Positions 35,197-44,090 of a DNA stretch of 55,540 bases are shown piece by piece. The stretch comes from Bacteroidota bacterium (lineage in GTDB: Bacteria; Bacteroidota; Bacteroidia; Chitinophagales; Chitinophagaceae). Position 1 is the stretch's first letter. Every line of letters starts with the position of its first letter. The position numbers and the translations under genes are program-made. The notes under the pieces were generated by a model. That model ran no database searches. It was given only the letters and a program-made list of their open reading frames with translations, and was not told the DNA's origin. The stretch spans positions 1 to 55,540 of the forward strand of contig JAFAFR010000099.1 of assembly GCA_023423405.1 (NCBI GenBank). The letters are read 5' to 3'.

Positions 35197-35925
35197 ATGT
35201 TTCGCCACCAGGGAAAAACCCGCACCTACGCCCACAACCTTCGCATCGCCTCTTTATTGTCTTTTGTAGCAGGACTCGTGAATGTGGTTGGCTTCCTGGC
35301 GGTGCAACGGCTTACCACCAATGTTACCGGGCACTTTGCCTTTTTTGTGGATGAAGTGTTCAAGCTGAATTTCTGGGGTGGACTGATCTACTTTTTTTAC
35401 ATCTTCTTTTTCTTCCTGGGTTCTTTTGTATCGAGTATGCTCATCGAGATCATGCAGCGCAAAAACGAGCAGTATATTTACGTGGTGCCCACGCTCATAG
35501 AATGTATCATTCTTTTTTGCATCGGCGCCGTTGGTATGGAACTGGCATTTTCCGATCCTGACCTGATTGCATTCAGCTTGCTGTTTGCGATGGGATTACA
35601 GAACTCGCTCGTCACTACCATTTCGAGCGCTACCGTACGCACAACACACCTCACCGGCCTGTTCACCGATCTGGGCATCGAATTGTCGCAGTTGTTCTTT
35701 TACCGCGAGCCAGGGCAGAAGAAGAAATTGCTATCCTCCATCCGACTGCGGTTCACCATTATCAGTTTCTTTTTTATTGGCGGTGTGCTGGGTGGTGTGG
35801 CTTATGCGCGGTTCCAGTTGCATACCCTGCTCTTCGGTTCCCTGTCCCTGTTAGTGGGATTGATCTACGACAACATCAAATACCGCTTCATCCTGCTGCG
35901 CCGAAGGATAAAAGGCAATGGCTGA
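35197..35925 (+). CDS. YoaK-family (DUF1275) membrane protein
   Basis: A 242-residue inner-membrane protein with about six membrane helices (SLLSFVAGLVNVVGF, FAFFVDEVF, YFFYIFFFFLGSFVSSML, LIECIILFCIGAVGMEL and others). The pattern with TTNVTGHFA in the first loop, GLQNSLVTTISSATVRTTHLTGLFTDLG and the FFIGGVLGGVAY helix matches DUF1275. Its function is unknown. The stop codon directly abuts that of the convergent ThuA gene with no base between. Confidence 0.9.
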   Translation: MFRHQGKTRTYAHNLRIASLLSFVAGLVNVVGFLAVQRLTTNVTGHFAFFVDEVFKLNFWGGLIYFFYIFFFFLGSFVSSMLIEIMQRKNEQYIYVVPTLIECIILFCIGAVGMELAFSDPDLIAFSLLFAMGLQNSLVTTISSATVRTTHLTGLFTDLGIELSQLFFYREPGQKKKLLSSIRLRFTIISFFFIGGVLGGVAYARFQLHTLLFGSLSLLVGLIYDNIKYRFILLRRRIKGNG

Positions 35926-36699
35926 TCATTTCATCACCGAACTGATCCCCGCTTCAAGATGCTGCAGGAACAGCGGTTCGCTGTAGCTCTCCTTCGTGTG
36001 TCCGAGGGCGGTATAAAAAACTTTTCCGCCTTCAAAATCCTGGTACCAGGCCGCAGGATGATGGCCGTTCATATTACCACCCTGGTAAGAGCTTTCATCC
36101 AGCAGCAGCAACACTTTCACCTGGTCGTTGAAGTTTTTGAAATTATACCATTCATCTTTGCGGCTCCAGTCCTGCGGCAGCATGGCGGTGGCGGCATGAG
36201 CAAGAGGCGTTTTGTGCAGCGTGGCCGTTTGCTGTGCAGGATGACTGTCGAACCAGCCGCCCATCATGCGGTTGTACCAGGGCCAGTCGTATTCACAGTC
36301 GGTGGCTGCATGCACGCCGGCAATACCGCCGCCTGCATGCACATAATCCTGCAATGCTTTTTCTCCTTTCCCATCAAATACATTGCCCGTGTTATTGAGC
36401 AGCACAATGGCAGAAAAACCGGCGATCCTGTTATCGGTGAAATAACTGGTGTCTTCCGTGGCAACCACTTCCCAGTGATTACGAACGCCCATGGCTTTGA
36501 TTGCAGCGATACCGTCGGGAATGGACTCGTGGCGAAACCCGCGCGTGGCGGAGAACACCAGCAGTTTTTTACCAGCGCCGGCAATGACGCCGGACGCTGA
36601 ACCCGTATCCTTATCCGCACCGGAAGAATGATTCTTTGAACTCTTACAGGCAGCGAGGCCCAGCAGGGCCATCATTACAAAACAACAATGCTTGAACAT
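35926..36699 (-). CDS. ThuA-domain lipoprotein
   Basis: A 257-residue lipoprotein (lipobox LLGLAACKS, Cys near 18) with a ThuA/glutamine-amidotransferase-like fold: LVFSATRGFRHESIPDGIA, FSAIVLLNNTGNVF, YVHAGGGIAGVHAATDCEYDWPWYN and YTALGHTKESYSEP. ThuA proteins are tied to trehalose and other disaccharide use via 3-keto intermediates in alphaproteobacteria. A terminator lies upstream, after the DUF1080 gene, so it may be a weakly expressed distal gene of that operon. The exact reaction in this phylum is not known. Confidence 0.88.
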   Translation of the reverse strand: MFKHCCFVMMALLGLAACKSSKNHSSGADKDTGSASGVIAGAGKKLLVFSATRGFRHESIPDGIAAIKAMGVRNHWEVVATEDTSYFTDNRIAGFSAIVLLNNTGNVFDGKGEKALQDYVHAGGGIAGVHAATDCEYDWPWYNRMMGGWFDSHPAQQTATLHKTPLAHAATAMLPQDWSRKDEWYNFKNFNDQVKVLLLLDESSYQGGNMNGHHPAAWYQDFEGGKVFYTALGHTKESYSEPLFLQHLEAGISSVMK

Positions 36700-36715
36700 G
36701 GCAGCAACAGCATTT

Positions 36716-36745
36716 AAAAAAAGAGGCTGCCCTCAGCAGCCTCTT
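36716..36745 (-). terminator. intrinsic terminator after the DUF1080 gene
   Basis: On the minus strand GAGGCTGC-TGAGG-GCAGCCTC is followed by a T7 run (36716-36722). It separates the seven-gene minus-strand group from the ThuA gene. Confidence 0.85.
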
Positions 36746-36749
36746 CCGG

Positions 36750-37493
36750 TTATAATTTGCGGATCTTGATGTTCTTGAACCAAACGGCATTGCCGTGGTC
36801 CTGCAGGGCAATATGGCCGCCATGGGCTGTGCCGAAATCGGACTGGTTTTTGAACTTGCTCGCAGCGATGAGGGCCTTCCAGTTATCGTCCCACATGGTA
36901 GTGCTCACCGTGGTTACGCCGTTCAGTTTGATCTCTAGCTGGTTGCCTTTCTGGATGATTTCGCAATGGTTCCATTCGCCCACGGGCTTCACCGGTTCTA
37001 CGGTGGACGCGATGAGGTCGTAGAGATTCGCTGCGCGGTGTTTGTAAATTTTTCCATCGGGATGGCCATCGTTGTCCAGCACCTGGATCTCCGGACCGGT
37101 CAACCATACAAACTCGTATTTCGGCCGGTCGTCCACCACGTTGATGATGATGCCGCTGTTGCCTTTGGGAGAAATTTTCCAGTCGAGCGCGAGGTGATAA
37201 TTTTCAAATACGCCATCGGAAACAATGTCTCCGCCTCCACGCACCTGCCAGCCATCTTTTTTGGCATCGTCAAGGAAAATGGCGCCGTCCTGCACCTGCC
37301 AGGCCGATCCTACTTCTGTTTTTCCATAGGTATGCCAGCCCTTGAAACTACTGCCATCGAAGAGCAGTTCCCAGCCATCGGCTTTTTCTTTGGAAGAAAG
37401 TGTATTGTCGGCCACAGCCTGCGCTTTTTTGGAACCGGAACAGGCAACCAGTCCAATAGCGACCAGGGTTGCCAGGGAAAGGGTTCTCAGCAT
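36750..37493 (-). CDS. DUF1080 protein, 3-keto-glycoside hydrolase-like
   Basis: A 247-residue lipoprotein (lipobox GLVACSG, Cys about residue 18) with a DUF1080 jelly-roll, the 3-keto-disaccharide hydrolase family. The features WELLFDGSSFKGWHTYG, VQDGAIFL, GGGDIVSDGVFENYHLALDWKI, NSGIIINV and LTGPEIQVLDNDGH are typical. Family members act on 3-keto glycosides produced by FAD or NAD 3-dehydrogenases. It lies one base after the cytochrome c gene on the same strand. Confidence 0.88.
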   Translation of the reverse strand: MLRTLSLATLVAIGLVACSGSKKAQAVADNTLSSKEKADGWELLFDGSSFKGWHTYGKTEVGSAWQVQDGAIFLDDAKKDGWQVRGGGDIVSDGVFENYHLALDWKISPKGNSGIIINVVDDRPKYEFVWLTGPEIQVLDNDGHPDGKIYKHRAANLYDLIASTVEPVKPVGEWNHCEIIQKGNQLEIKLNGVTTVSTTMWDDNWKALIAASKFKNQSDFGTAHGGHIALQDHGNAVWFKNIKIRKL

Positions 37494-37494
37494 T

Positions 37495-37890
37495 TTATTG
37501 GTTTTTAAGGGTAAGAATGTATTTCACCATGGTTTTGGCATCGTCTTCGCTCAGTTGCGGGTGCGGGGTCATGGGCACGGTTCCCCATACGCCACTGCCG
37601 CCTTTGATGATCTTTGAAGCAAGATCAGCAACTACGGCATCGCTGGCTTCGTATTTTTTGGCCACTTCCTGGTAAGAGGGACCAATGGCTTTTTCGTTCA
37701 CTTTGTGACAGGTAAGGCAATCGCTGCCGGCAATCAGTTCTACTCCTTTCTCCTCGTCTGCCGAAGGGGCGGCCGGTTGCTCGGTAGCCGGCGCAGCACT
37801 GGTGTTATCGCTCGCTTTTTTCTCGGAACCGCCGTTTCCGCAGGCAATCGCCATTGCACTGATGCCTGCAAGGATGAAATACTTCTTCAT
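37495..37890 (-). CDS. class I c-type cytochrome lipoprotein
   Basis: A 131-residue lipoprotein (MAIACGNG, Cys about 17) with an alanine/proline linker and a c-type haem domain. The haem motif is C58-LT-C61-H62, and M107 in VPMTPHPQL is the likely sixth ligand. Small class I cytochromes are the natural electron acceptors of GMC-type sugar dehydrogenases in the periplasm, and a GMC flavoprotein opens this same operon. The ATG at 37888-37890 includes the lipoprotein signal. It sits 11 bases downstream of the sugar isomerase gene. Confidence 0.92.
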   Translation of the reverse strand: MKKYFILAGISAMAIACGNGGSEKKASDNTSAAPATEQPAAPSADEEKGVELIAGSDCLTCHKVNEKAIGPSYQEVAKKYEASDAVVADLASKIIKGGSGVWGTVPMTPHPQLSEDDAKTMVKYILTLKNQ

Positions 37891-37901
37891 GATAGTTGTT
37901 T

Positions 37902-38954
37902 TTATATGCCAAGAATTTTTTTATTGAAAGCTTCGTCGGAACCGGTTCCCGCGAAGTCGTCGAATGCTTTTTCGGTTACACGTATGATGTGATCACGGAT
38001 AAAGATACCACCTTCTGCCGCACCGTCTTCCGGATGTTTCAGGCAGCATTCCCATTCCATTACTGCCCAGCCCTTGAAATCGTAAGCGGCCAGTTTGCTG
38101 AAAATGGAGCCGAAGTCCACCTGCCCATCACCCAGCGAACGGAAGCGCCCGGCCCGGTCGATCCAGCCCTGGTAGCCGCCGTACACGCCCTGGCGCCCGG
38201 TGGGATTGAATTCTGCATCTTTCACATGGAACATGCGGATCCTTTCGTGGTAGATGTCGATGTACTCCAGGTAGTCCAGGCACTGCAGTACAAAATGCGA
38301 GGGATCATATAACAGGCAGGCGCGGGGATGGTTGTTCACTTCTTTCAGGAACATTTCATAACTCACGCCGTCGTGCAGGTCTTCGCCCGGATGGATTTCA
38401 TAACAGAGATCCACACCCGAAGCATCGAACACATCGAGAATGGGCTTCCAGCGTCGTGCCAGTTCCCGGAAACCGGTTTCCACCAGTCCCGCGGGCCGCT
38501 GCGGCCAGGGATATACGGTATGCCATAACAAGGCCCCGCTAAAAGTGGCGTGGGCATTGAGTCCCAGGTTTTCGGAAGCTTTGGCGGCATATTTCAGTTG
38601 CTGCACGGCCCAGTCGGTACGGGCGCTGGCATTGCCGCGCACCGCTTCCGGCGCAAAGCCGTCGAACAGTTCATTGTAGGCGGGATGCACCGCTACCAGT
38701 TGTCCCTGCAGGTGCGTGCTGAGCTCGGTAATTTCAAGGCCGCAGTCGGTTACAATTCCTTTGATCTCATCGGCATAGGTTTTACTTTCCGCCGCCAGTT
38801 GAAGATCGATGCAGCGCGGATCCCAGGTGGGGATTTGCACACCTTTGAATCCCAGCGATTCGGCCCAGAGGCAAATGGATTGCAAATTGTTGAAGGGAGC
38901 TTTGTCTCCCAGGAACTGGGCGAGAAAAATGCCCGGCCCTTTTAATGTTGTCAT
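37902..38954 (-). CDS. sugar phosphate isomerase/epimerase-like TIM-barrel protein
   Basis: A 350-residue AP-endonuclease-2-type barrel without signal peptide. Features are GFKGVQIPTWDPRCIDLQLA, ELSTHLQGQLVAVHP, NAHATFSGALLWHTVYPWP, LCYEIHPGEDLHDG, CLLYDPSHFVLQ, MFHVKDAEFNPTG and VMEWECCLKHPEDG. These are the metal-binding acid/His positions typical of the family. Enzymes of this fold isomerise ketoses or open 3-keto glycosides. It lies between a Gfo/Idh/MocA gene and a cytochrome in one operon. Confidence 0.85.
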   Translation of the reverse strand: MTTLKGPGIFLAQFLGDKAPFNNLQSICLWAESLGFKGVQIPTWDPRCIDLQLAAESKTYADEIKGIVTDCGLEITELSTHLQGQLVAVHPAYNELFDGFAPEAVRGNASARTDWAVQQLKYAAKASENLGLNAHATFSGALLWHTVYPWPQRPAGLVETGFRELARRWKPILDVFDASGVDLCYEIHPGEDLHDGVSYEMFLKEVNNHPRACLLYDPSHFVLQCLDYLEYIDIYHERIRMFHVKDAEFNPTGRQGVYGGYQGWIDRAGRFRSLGDGQVDFGSIFSKLAAYDFKGWAVMEWECCLKHPEDGAAEGGIFIRDHIIRVTEKAFDDFAGTGSDEAFNKKILGI

Positions 38955-38972
38955 CGTAACAGGGTTTTGTTA

Positions 38973-40130
38973 TCAAACATCGAATGCCGTCCACTTCAGA
39001 TCGGATGCATTGCTTTTTACTACATTCTCAATAAAGGCCATGCCCCGGATGCCGTCGTCGATGCCGGGAAAATCGAGCCATTCCTCTGGCACTTTTTTCC
39101 CATCCAGGCGGGCGCGCAGGGTATGCGCAAAATTCATATAGAGGTTGGCAAAAGCTTCGAGGTAACCTTCCGGATGGCCAGGCGGGGTGCGGGTTCCGGC
39201 CTTTGCGAAAGAGCTGAGGTAGTCGGCCCCTGCACGCAAAACCTGCGCGGGCTGGTCGAGCCATTTCAGCACCAGGCTGTTGGCATCTTCCTGCCGCCAT
39301 TCGAGTCCGCCTTTTTCTCCATACACGGTAACGCGTACATTGTTTTCTTCACCGGCAGCTACCTGGCTGGCATACAGCAAACCGGTGACACCATTGGTGA
39401 ATTTCAGCAACACCATGCCATCGTCGTCGAGCTTGCGCTGCGGCACATAAATATTCAACTCTGCGCAGAGATGGGTCACTGTTTCGCCCGTCAGGTATTC
39501 GGCCATATTAAAAGCGTGCGTGCCTATATCGCCCATGCAGCCGGAGATGCCGCTGCGGCCGGGATCGGTGCGCCATTCGGCCTGCTTGTATTGTGTGCCT
39601 TCGCGGTAGGTGCTGAGCCAGCCCTGCGGGTACTGCACATATACTTTGCGGATCTTACCCAAACGCCCATTCGCAATCACCTGCCGCGCTTCCTTGATCA
39701 TGGGATAACCCGTATAGGTATGCGTAAGACAAAAAATGGCGCCGGTTTTTTCAATAACGGCTTTCAGGTCCTTCGCTTCTTCGAGCGTGAAGGTGGCGGG
39801 CTTGTCGAGCACCACGTGAAAGCCATTCTCCATGGCCATTTTAGCGGGACCATAGTGCACATGGTTGGGCGTAACAATGGCCACAAAATCCATGCGCTTG
39901 TCTGCCGGCAGGGTCTTCTCCCTTTCGATCATTTCTTTGTAATCGCCGTACACCCGGTCTTCCGGAAGATAGAGCGCTGCCCCGCTGGCCTTCGATTTTT
40001 CTGCATTGCTGCTGAAGGCGCCGCATACCAGTTCGATCTCTCCATCCATGGCGGCCGCAATGCGATGCACGGCGCCAATGAACGCATCCTTACCGCCGCC
40101 GATCATGCCCATTCTGAGTTTCCTGCTCAT
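38973..40130 (-). CDS. Gfo/Idh/MocA family sugar oxidoreductase
   Basis: A 385-residue NAD(P)-dependent dehydrogenase. The Rossmann start is KLRMGMIGGGKDAFIGAVHRIAA, followed by DFVAIVTPNHVHYGPAKMAME, the catalytic-lysine region HVVLDKPATFTLEEAKDL and YTGYPMIKEARQVIANG. The C-terminal domain carries GISGCMGDIGTHAFNMAEYLTG. There is no signal peptide, so it probably acts in the cytoplasm on a keto-sugar made by the periplasmic steps. It is 7 bases from the subunit-3 gene. Confidence 0.92.
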   Translation of the reverse strand: MSRKLRMGMIGGGKDAFIGAVHRIAAAMDGEIELVCGAFSSNAEKSKASGAALYLPEDRVYGDYKEMIEREKTLPADKRMDFVAIVTPNHVHYGPAKMAMENGFHVVLDKPATFTLEEAKDLKAVIEKTGAIFCLTHTYTGYPMIKEARQVIANGRLGKIRKVYVQYPQGWLSTYREGTQYKQAEWRTDPGRSGISGCMGDIGTHAFNMAEYLTGETVTHLCAELNIYVPQRKLDDDGMVLLKFTNGVTGLLYASQVAAGEENNVRVTVYGEKGGLEWRQEDANSLVLKWLDQPAQVLRAGADYLSSFAKAGTRTPPGHPEGYLEAFANLYMNFAHTLRARLDGKKVPEEWLDFPGIDDGIRGMAFIENVVKSNASDLKWTAFDV

Positions 40131-40137
40131 GTAACAT

Positions 40138-40803
40138 TTATTTATTGAAGCTGATGCATTCTTTCAGCTCCTTGTCGGTATAGGCGAGCTTGTATTGTTT
40201 CAGCACATCGTCGGGAACGCCATTCCACTGGTTGGGTTGGTTGCCGGCATAACCAATGTCTTTTACGCCCATTTCAGAAGTATAAAAACCGGTGCAGGTG
40301 AGGTCGCGCATGAGGTTGAAAAAAGCCACGCCCTGCCGCATATTGGGCTTTGCTTTTTCAGGATAGGCGATCTGGTCCACCATATTGATGCGGTCCGAAG
40401 CGCTGCAATCCTTAAAGGCTTTCCCGAACTGCTGCAGGCATTGCAGGTCGAGCCAGCGCAGTCCGCCGCGCATGGGCGTCTGGTGCTCGGGCATATCCTT
40501 TACAATGAACTCAATGAACTCGGGTACTTTGGCTTCACTGGCGCTGCCGCTTACCTCGTCCTTGGGAATGATGATATCGGCCAGCAGGGTGATGGTGGTC
40601 ATTTCGGCCTCCGAGAAAAACTGTTCGGCGTTGATGCGGTCGAAATGCGCTTTTTCTTCGGGCATGCGGTCGGGACCTTCGGGATGGGGCTGGGCAGCCG
40701 CGGTTTCCGGCGCTTTTTTCTCCGGTTCCTTACAGGCATCGAGCAGCAGGCCGGTAGATAAAGATCCGAGTGCAATGGCCTTGATTGATTTCCTTCTATC
40801 CAT
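40138..40803 (-). CDS. gluconate 2-dehydrogenase subunit 3-like protein
   Basis: A 221-residue lipoprotein with a Tat-like start MDRRKSIKAIALGSLSTGLL and a lipobox at LLDACKEP. It has the subunit 3 (Pfam Gluconate_2-dh3) pattern: AEMTTITLLADIIIPKDE, EFIEFIVKDMP, GLRWLDLQC and FFNLMRDLTCTGFYTSEMGVKDIGY. This small subunit is the exporter and assembly partner of the flavin subunit, which lacks its own signal and is encoded 16 bases upstream. Confidence 0.9.
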   Translation of the reverse strand: MDRRKSIKAIALGSLSTGLLLDACKEPEKKAPETAAAQPHPEGPDRMPEEKAHFDRINAEQFFSEAEMTTITLLADIIIPKDEVSGSASEAKVPEFIEFIVKDMPEHQTPMRGGLRWLDLQCLQQFGKAFKDCSASDRINMVDQIAYPEKAKPNMRQGVAFFNLMRDLTCTGFYTSEMGVKDIGYAGNQPNQWNGVPDDVLKQYKLAYTDKELKECISFNK

Positions 40804-40819
40804 CGTATGAGCGTTGGGG

Positions 40820-42559
40820 TTAGATGTTCTGTTTTTTGAGCTGGTCGATCAGGTATTCGCTGGCGCGCATGGCGAGCGCCAGGATGGTCCAGGTAATATT
40901 CTTATCGGCCTGTGACACAAAGGCGGCGCCATCCATCACGAATAAGTTCCTGCAATCGTGCGCCTGGTTCCACTTGTTAAGGGCCGATTGTTTGGGATCG
41001 TTGCCCATGCGCGCGGTGCCCGCTTCGTGGATGATCTTGCCGGGTGCGTGCAGCCCGTAATTGTTCTCCGGACCGTCGTCGCCGCCCCAGGTTACAATGG
41101 CGCCCATATTGTGCAGGATCTCCTTAAAGGTTTCCTTCATGTGTTTGGCCTGGTTGATTTCGTGCTGGCTCCATTTCACGTTGAACTTGAGCACGGGGAT
41201 GCCGTATTTGTCCACCGTGGTGGGATCGATGAGCGCCGTGTTTTCGCGGAAGGCAACGGCCTCACCGCGACCCGCCATGCCCACGCCGGCGCCGAAGAAA
41301 TAACGCTGGTCTTCTTTCAGCGAAGCGCCGTAGCCGCCGGCTTCTTTTTTCTTTCCGTTCACCAGGAATTTTCCGTTCATGCTCTGGATGCCCATGCCGA
41401 AACCATAAGCGGGCTGGCCCATGCCGCCCCAGTATTCAATATGGTAACCGCGGGGGAAATCGAGCTTTTTGTTATCGAGCCACCAGGGACTGTATACGTG
41501 CATGCCGCCCACACCATCTTCGTTGTAGCGCTTGCGGCCCATGAGCTGGGGCAGGATGCCGCCAATATCGGCGCCGGTGGAATCATGGAGATAACGCCCT
41601 ACCACGTCGCTGCTGTTGGCAAGCCCGTTGGGATGACGCTCCGATTTGGAGTTGAGCAGTATGCGTGAGCTTTCGCAGGCCGATGCGGCCAGGATCACCA
41701 CTTTGCCGTTCACCTGGTATTCCTGCAGGTCTTCCTTGTTCACATAGGAAACGCCGGTGGCGAGCCCCTCTTTATTGGTGAGCACTTCGCGCACCATGGC
41801 GTTGGGGAATACCTGCACGTTGCCGGTTTCGATGGCGGGTTTGATGAGCACGCTCGAAGAAGAGAAATCGGCGTACACCTGGCAGGAGCGGCCGCACTGC
41901 GCACAGAAGAAACAGGAACCTCGCGAGTCGTTGATCTTTTTGGTGAGAATCGACAGGCGCGAAGGTATGACGGTAACGCCCGACTGCGTGGCGGCGTTTT
42001 TGATCATCAGCTCATGCAGGCGTGGCCTTGGCGGCGGAAGAAAAACGCCGTCGGGTTCATTTTCCAGTCCCTCCACGGTTCCGAAAATGCCCACCAGCTT
42101 ATCTACGCGATCGTAATAAGGTTTGATATCGTCGTAGGAGATGGGCCAGTTTTCACCGAGACCATCGATGCTTTTTCTTTTAAAATCCTTGGGGCCGAAG
42201 CGAAGTGAAATACGGCCCCAGTGGTTGGTGCGTCCACCGAGCATACGTGCGCGAAACCAGTCCCACTGCGTACCTGCGGCCTTGGTGTAGGGCTCGCCGT
42301 CAATATCCCAGCCCCAGTAGCAGGCGTCGAAATCGCCGAAGGGCCTGAACCGGGTGGCGGCGCCCCTCCGGGGCGATTCCCAGGGATTTTTGAGTTGGGT
42401 TACATTCTTCTGCGGATCGAAGAGGGGGCCTGCTTCCATCAGGGCTACCTTGATACCGGCATTGGCCAGCGTGTACGCTGCCATACCGCCACCTGCTCCC
42501 GATCCGACAATGATCACATCATACTGGGTTGGCTGTTTTTTGATCTGGAGATCTCCCAT
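40820..42559 (-). CDS. GMC oxidoreductase, sugar dehydrogenase flavin subunit (first copy)
   Basis: A 579-residue FAD enzyme. The dinucleotide-binding motif is YDVIIVGSGAGGGMAAYTL. WDWFRARMLGGRTNHWGR and a cysteine cluster, SCFFCAQCGRSCQVYA, follow; the family uses such cysteines for a small Fe-S site in related dehydrogenases. The catalytic histidine is in IIHEAGTARMG, and VMDGAAFVSQADKNIT completes the C-terminal signature. It is likely an FAD-dependent glycoside 3-dehydrogenase that passes electrons to the cytochrome of the operon. The second GMC gene at 45041 is a clear paralogue. Confidence 0.9.
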   Translation of the reverse strand: MGDLQIKKQPTQYDVIIVGSGAGGGMAAYTLANAGIKVALMEAGPLFDPQKNVTQLKNPWESPRRGAATRFRPFGDFDACYWGWDIDGEPYTKAAGTQWDWFRARMLGGRTNHWGRISLRFGPKDFKRKSIDGLGENWPISYDDIKPYYDRVDKLVGIFGTVEGLENEPDGVFLPPPRPRLHELMIKNAATQSGVTVIPSRLSILTKKINDSRGSCFFCAQCGRSCQVYADFSSSSVLIKPAIETGNVQVFPNAMVREVLTNKEGLATGVSYVNKEDLQEYQVNGKVVILAASACESSRILLNSKSERHPNGLANSSDVVGRYLHDSTGADIGGILPQLMGRKRYNEDGVGGMHVYSPWWLDNKKLDFPRGYHIEYWGGMGQPAYGFGMGIQSMNGKFLVNGKKKEAGGYGASLKEDQRYFFGAGVGMAGRGEAVAFRENTALIDPTTVDKYGIPVLKFNVKWSQHEINQAKHMKETFKEILHNMGAIVTWGGDDGPENNYGLHAPGKIIHEAGTARMGNDPKQSALNKWNQAHDCRNLFVMDGAAFVSQADKNITWTILALAMRASEYLIDQLKKQNI

Positions 42560-42746
42560 CGTCGGAAAAATATTGGTGTTGTAAGAGGGCTAAATTAAAT
42601 GATTAATACTATTCGAAAATTGAAAATCCGCTGCTTAGCAGTATTAAAAAATCTGAACAAAAAGGTAAAAAAGGATTAACCCCTTTGGAAAGATTGCATT
42701 TTTTTTGACGATCCTTAGCGGAAGTGTAGAAAATACACATGAATCC

Positions 42747-42758
42747 CATAAATTTATG
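42747..42758. promoter_or_regulatory. palindrome in the divergent intergenic region
   Basis: CATAAATTTATG is a perfect 12-bp palindrome 26 bp upstream of the MFS gene. A second short inverted repeat, GTGTA-N5-TACAC, lies at 42724-42738. Both sit in the 225-bp gap between the two divergent sugar-oxidation operons and could bind a shared regulator, but no regulator is encoded nearby. Confidence 0.35.
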
Positions 42759-42784
42759 CCGCTCTGATAGTATAAACCAACGAT

Positions 42785-44083
42785 ATGCAAGCCAACATCA
42801 ACCGTAACCAACTCTTTGTAGCAAGCTGCTTAGCTCTTTTGGTAACCTCTCTTTCCTTTGGCATCCGCGCCGGATTGCTTGACACCTGGAAACACGAATT
42901 CGGGCTCACCCAGGAACAGGTCAGCATCATTACTTCTACCGCTTTCTGGGGATTTCCGCTGGCCATTATCATTGGTGGCATGGTGGTGGATATCATTGGC
43001 ATGAAAAAGCTTCTGATCACCGCTGCCGTTTTTCATACCCTCGGCATTGTGCTGACCATTACGGCAACCGGCTTCTGGTCGCTTTTTATATCCACCCTGC
43101 TGATAGGCCTGGGCAACGGAACGGTGGAAGCGGCCTGTAACCCACTGGTAGCAAGCCTTTACACCGATAAGAAAACCACCAAGCTCAACCATTTCCATCT
43201 CTGGTTCCCGGGCGGCATCGTGATCGGCACGCTGATCGTGCGTTTCCTGGGCGTACAGATACCTGATACGGCCTACCTGCAGAACTGGAAATTCCTGGTA
43301 GGGATCATGCTGATTCCCACCCTGCTCTATGGTTATTATTTCGCCAGGCTGTCCTTCCCCGTTACGGAAAGAGTGGCCAGCGGCGTTTCCACCCGCGAAA
43401 TGTATGCTTCCCTGCTGCACCCGCTTTTCCTGCTCATGATCGTACTGATGCTGGGCACCGCCATTACCGAACTCTTTACCGGTCAGTGGATCGATGTATT
43501 GCTGAAAAATGTGACCGACAATGCACTGCTTCTGCTGACCATTGAAACCGGTGTAATGGTGCTGGGCCGCGCTTTTGCGGGACCGGTGGTGGGCAAATTT
43601 TCCCCACAGGGCGTGCTGCTGATGTCGGCCATTGTATCGGCCATTGGCCTGTACATGCTGGGACATTTTACCGGCAATATGCTTTTTGTAGGCGCGCTTA
43701 TTTTCGGCATCGGGGTATGTTATTTCTGGCCCACCATGATCGGTTTTGTGGCCGAAAACCTTCCCAAAACAGGAGCGGTAGGCCTCAACCTGATGGGCGG
43801 CGCCGGCATGTTCGCCGTTTCTCTTTACATGATCTTTATGGGTGGATATTACGATAAGCTCATCGCCGGCAAACTGCCTGCCGGTGCAGATATCGGCGCC
43901 TACAATGCAGCGCCTGCCGGATCCGATCTGGCCAATGCGCTGGCGGAAGCAAAAAAAGCAGCGGGACCAGAAATCATCAATGCCACGCTTACCATTCCCA
44001 TCATTCTTACCATTGCTTTTGCAGGCCTCTTTATTTATATGCGCGGCAGGGGTAACCAGGTGAGAATGGCTTCTACACATTAA
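42785..44083 (+). CDS. MFS transporter
   Basis: A 432-residue major facilitator with about twelve membrane helices. The loop after helix 2 shows a form of the MFS signature (GGMVVDIIGMKKLL, between helices 2 and 3), with family-like helices (LLIGLGNGTVEAACNPLVASLY, LHFLHLWFPGGIVIG-like segment). It is of the sugar or nucleoside-proton type, probably moving an oxidised sugar product into the cell. It opens the rightward operon, followed after seven bases by the Tat isomerase gene. Confidence 0.88.
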   Translation: MQANINRNQLFVASCLALLVTSLSFGIRAGLLDTWKHEFGLTQEQVSIITSTAFWGFPLAIIIGGMVVDIIGMKKLLITAAVFHTLGIVLTITATGFWSLFISTLLIGLGNGTVEAACNPLVASLYTDKKTTKLNHFHLWFPGGIVIGTLIVRFLGVQIPDTAYLQNWKFLVGIMLIPTLLYGYYFARLSFPVTERVASGVSTREMYASLLHPLFLLMIVLMLGTAITELFTGQWIDVLLKNVTDNALLLLTIETGVMVLGRAFAGPVVGKFSPQGVLLMSAIVSAIGLYMLGHFTGNMLFVGALIFGIGVCYFWPTMIGFVAENLPKTGAVGLNLMGGAGMFAVSLYMIFMGGYYDKLIAGKLPAGADIGAYNAAPAGSDLANALAEAKKAAGPEIINATLTIPIILTIAFAGLFIYMRGRGNQVRMASTH

Positions 44084-44090
44084 TAGCATA

